Of a stretch of DNA of 64,000 nt, positions 62,917 to 64,000 are shown piece by piece. The notes below the pieces were generated by a model, which ran no database searches, was not told the origin of the DNA, and saw nothing but the letters and a program-made list of their open reading frames with translations. Both the position numbers and the translations under genes were made by a program. Where the stretch lies: NCBI RefSeq assembly GCF_027923765.1, contig NZ_AP026709.1, positions 1,917,501-1,981,500 on the forward strand, written 5' to 3'. Numbering within the stretch: position 1 is the first letter of the stretch; every line of letters starts with the position of its first letter. Source of the stretch: Pseudodesulfovibrio nedwellii. Its GTDB lineage: Bacteria; Desulfobacterota; Desulfovibrionia; Desulfovibrionales; Desulfovibrionaceae.

Positions 62917-64000
62917 AGACGAACAATTTATGGCCGAGGCCATAGACCTGGCCTATCAAGGGCGCGGCACCACTGCGCCCAATCCCTGCGTCGGAGCGGT
63001 CCTCGTGGATGGCGACCAAATCGTCGCCCGAGGGTGGCATACTCGATACGGCCAACTTCATGCGGAACGGGAATGTCTGGCCCATGCCAGTAAAAAAGGC
63101 GTCGATCCAACAGGGCTGACCATGTTCGTCACCCTTGAACCGTGTAACCACCACGGTAAAACGCCTCCCTGCACCGAAGCCATCATTGAAGCAGGCATCA
63201 CCAAAGTCGTTATCGGCACTCGTGACCCCAACCCCGTTGCCGCTGGCGGCGTGGAAAAACTACAAAGCCACGGTATCGAAATCGTGGTGGGCGTCCTTGA
63301 GCAGCAATGCAAAGACCTCATTGCCGACTTTTTGCTCTGGCAGGACTCGCATTCCCCATTCAACATCATTAAAATGGCTGCGACGCTGGACGGGAAAATC
63401 GCATCCAGCGCAAAAAAACCTGAACCGGTTTCCAGCCCGGAGTCTTTTGCTCGTGTCCACGATCTGCGTGGCATGGTCGGAGCCGTTGTCGTCGGCGGCA
63501 CCACTTTCTACGCCGACAACCCAAGCCTGAACTGTCGCATGGAACAGCTGCCACCAGACTTTATCCAACCTTTTGGCGTGGTCGTCACATCACGGCTCCC
63601 AGAAGATCCGGCGGCACACACCCTGCTTAGAAAACGCCCGGAACGAACTATTTTCATGACCACTGAAATAGCGGCTCACAGTGAAGCCGCTGACCGTTTG
63701 CGAAGCCGAGGCACCTCGGTCTGGCCTTTGCCGGGACATCCCGGTGGCCTGACTCTCTCCTGTGGGTTCGAACGACTCCGCTATGAAAAAGGATGTCATT
63801 ACACCTTGTGCGAAGGTGGCGGAAGATTCTCCATGGCCCTCATCCAGCAGGGATTGGCCGACGAAATCGTCCACTTCGTGACCCCTCGCATACTCGGCGA
63901 CAATACCGCTCCAGCGGCTTACTCTGGCCGCAAATCCATCTCCATGGCTGATTCCGTAGACTTCCGCATCATCAAAACGAAAACTACTGGATCAGATATC
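62888..64000 (+). CDS. ribD: riboflavin biosynthesis deaminase/reductase RibD (3' end outside window)
   Basis: At least 371 codons; runs off the window at 64000. Deaminase half: [31 protein letters not shown] (HAE) and [13 protein letters not shown]. The reductase half starts near [16 protein letters not shown] and continues through [15 protein letters not shown] to [23 protein letters not shown] 62888 has GGAG 6 nt upstream and gives [14 protein letters not shown], which matches the family N-terminus (DEYYMARAL in E. coli). A shorter start at 62930 would drop that segment. Confidence 0.9.
   Translation, partial: MCSWKANSSRDEQFMAEAIDLAYQGRGTTAPNPCVGAVLVDGDQIVARGWHTRYGQLHAERECLAHASKKGVDPTGLTMFVTLEPCNHHGKTPPCTEAIIEAGITKVVIGTRDPNPVAAGGVEKLQSHGIEIVVGVLEQQCKDLIADFLLWQDSHSPFNIIKMAATLDGKIASSAKKPEPVSSPESFARVHDLRGMVGAVVVGGTTFYADNPSLNCRMEQLPPDFIQPFGVVVTSRLPEDPAAHTLLRKRPERTIFMTTEIAAHSEAADRLRSRGTSVWPLPGHPGGLTLSCGFERLRYEKGCHYTLCEGGGRFSMALIQQGLADEIVHFVTPRILGDNTAPAAYSGRKSISMADSVDFRIIKTKTTGSDI

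Overview
The window is a compact, mid-GC bacterial chromosome segment that looks like a Desulfovibrionaceae member (Desulfovibrio/Pseudodesulfovibrio type). This is inferred from the division/cell-wall cluster without ddl and ending in ftsZ plus a radical SAM gene, the order yceD-rpmF-plsX-fabH-fabG-acpP-fabF-glyA, a selenocysteine peroxiredoxin, CbiM/NikL-type metal uptake, and many HD-GYP/HDOD and orphan periplasmic binding proteins. No rRNA, tRNA, CRISPR array, insertion sequence or prophage was seen.

Layout. 1-5.1 kb: the C-terminal part of a large VCBS-repeat secreted protein, a secreted beta-helix protein, a peroxiredoxin whose catalytic residue is encoded by an in-frame TGA (selenocysteine, with a bacterial SECIS-like hairpin), and a DsrE-like protein. 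5.2-7.0 kb: an NSS-family Na+ symporter with a structured leader and a 33-residue MetS-type partner. 7.1-9.8 kb, minus strand: a hemolysin III-type membrane protein, an Rrf2 regulator and a CbiM/NikL-like nickel or cobalt uptake pair behind a candidate NikR operator. 9.8-19 kb: a mixed block with an HD phosphohydrolase, an orphan binding protein, RlmD, two tandem paralogues of unknown function, a DUF3108 protein, a CBS protein, a methyltransferase, an HD-GYP protein and pyruvate kinase.

19.1-37.9 kb is one long plus-strand dcw cluster: mraZ-rsmH-ftsL-ftsI-murE-murF-mraY-murD-ftsW-murG-murC-murB-ftsQ-ftsA-ftsZ, then a radical SAM gene without a canonical start codon. Most junctions overlap by 1-8 nt. 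Phased GTGGG-like repeats before mraZ look like its operator. 38-39.6 kb holds another orphan binding protein and a secreted D-Ala-D-Ala dipeptidase-like enzyme. 39.7-46.7 kb (minus) is the fatty-acid/phospholipid cluster with a terminator-like hairpin after acpP. 46.8-51.9 kb: rpmB, a third orphan binding protein, a SHOCT protein, gltX, a NifU-domain protein and an HDOD protein.

52-55.1 kb (minus) is a CstA-family transporter / small secreted protein / outer-membrane porin operon. 57-62 kb (minus) is a metal- or envelope-stress module: a ZraP-like periplasmic protein under a GG-N10-GC sigma-54 promoter with two upstream palindromes, then a DUF4405-type membrane protein with a duplicated soluble domain, a histidine kinase and a sigma-54-dependent response regulator. 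The window ends with an FmdB zinc ribbon, a dCMP deaminase and the 5' part of ribD.

The most notable items are the TGA-encoded peroxiredoxin and its SECIS, the ZraP/DUF4405/kinase/regulator module with its visible promoter architecture, the CstA-porin operon, the MetS microprotein, and the radical SAM gene whose best start is an ATC codon.
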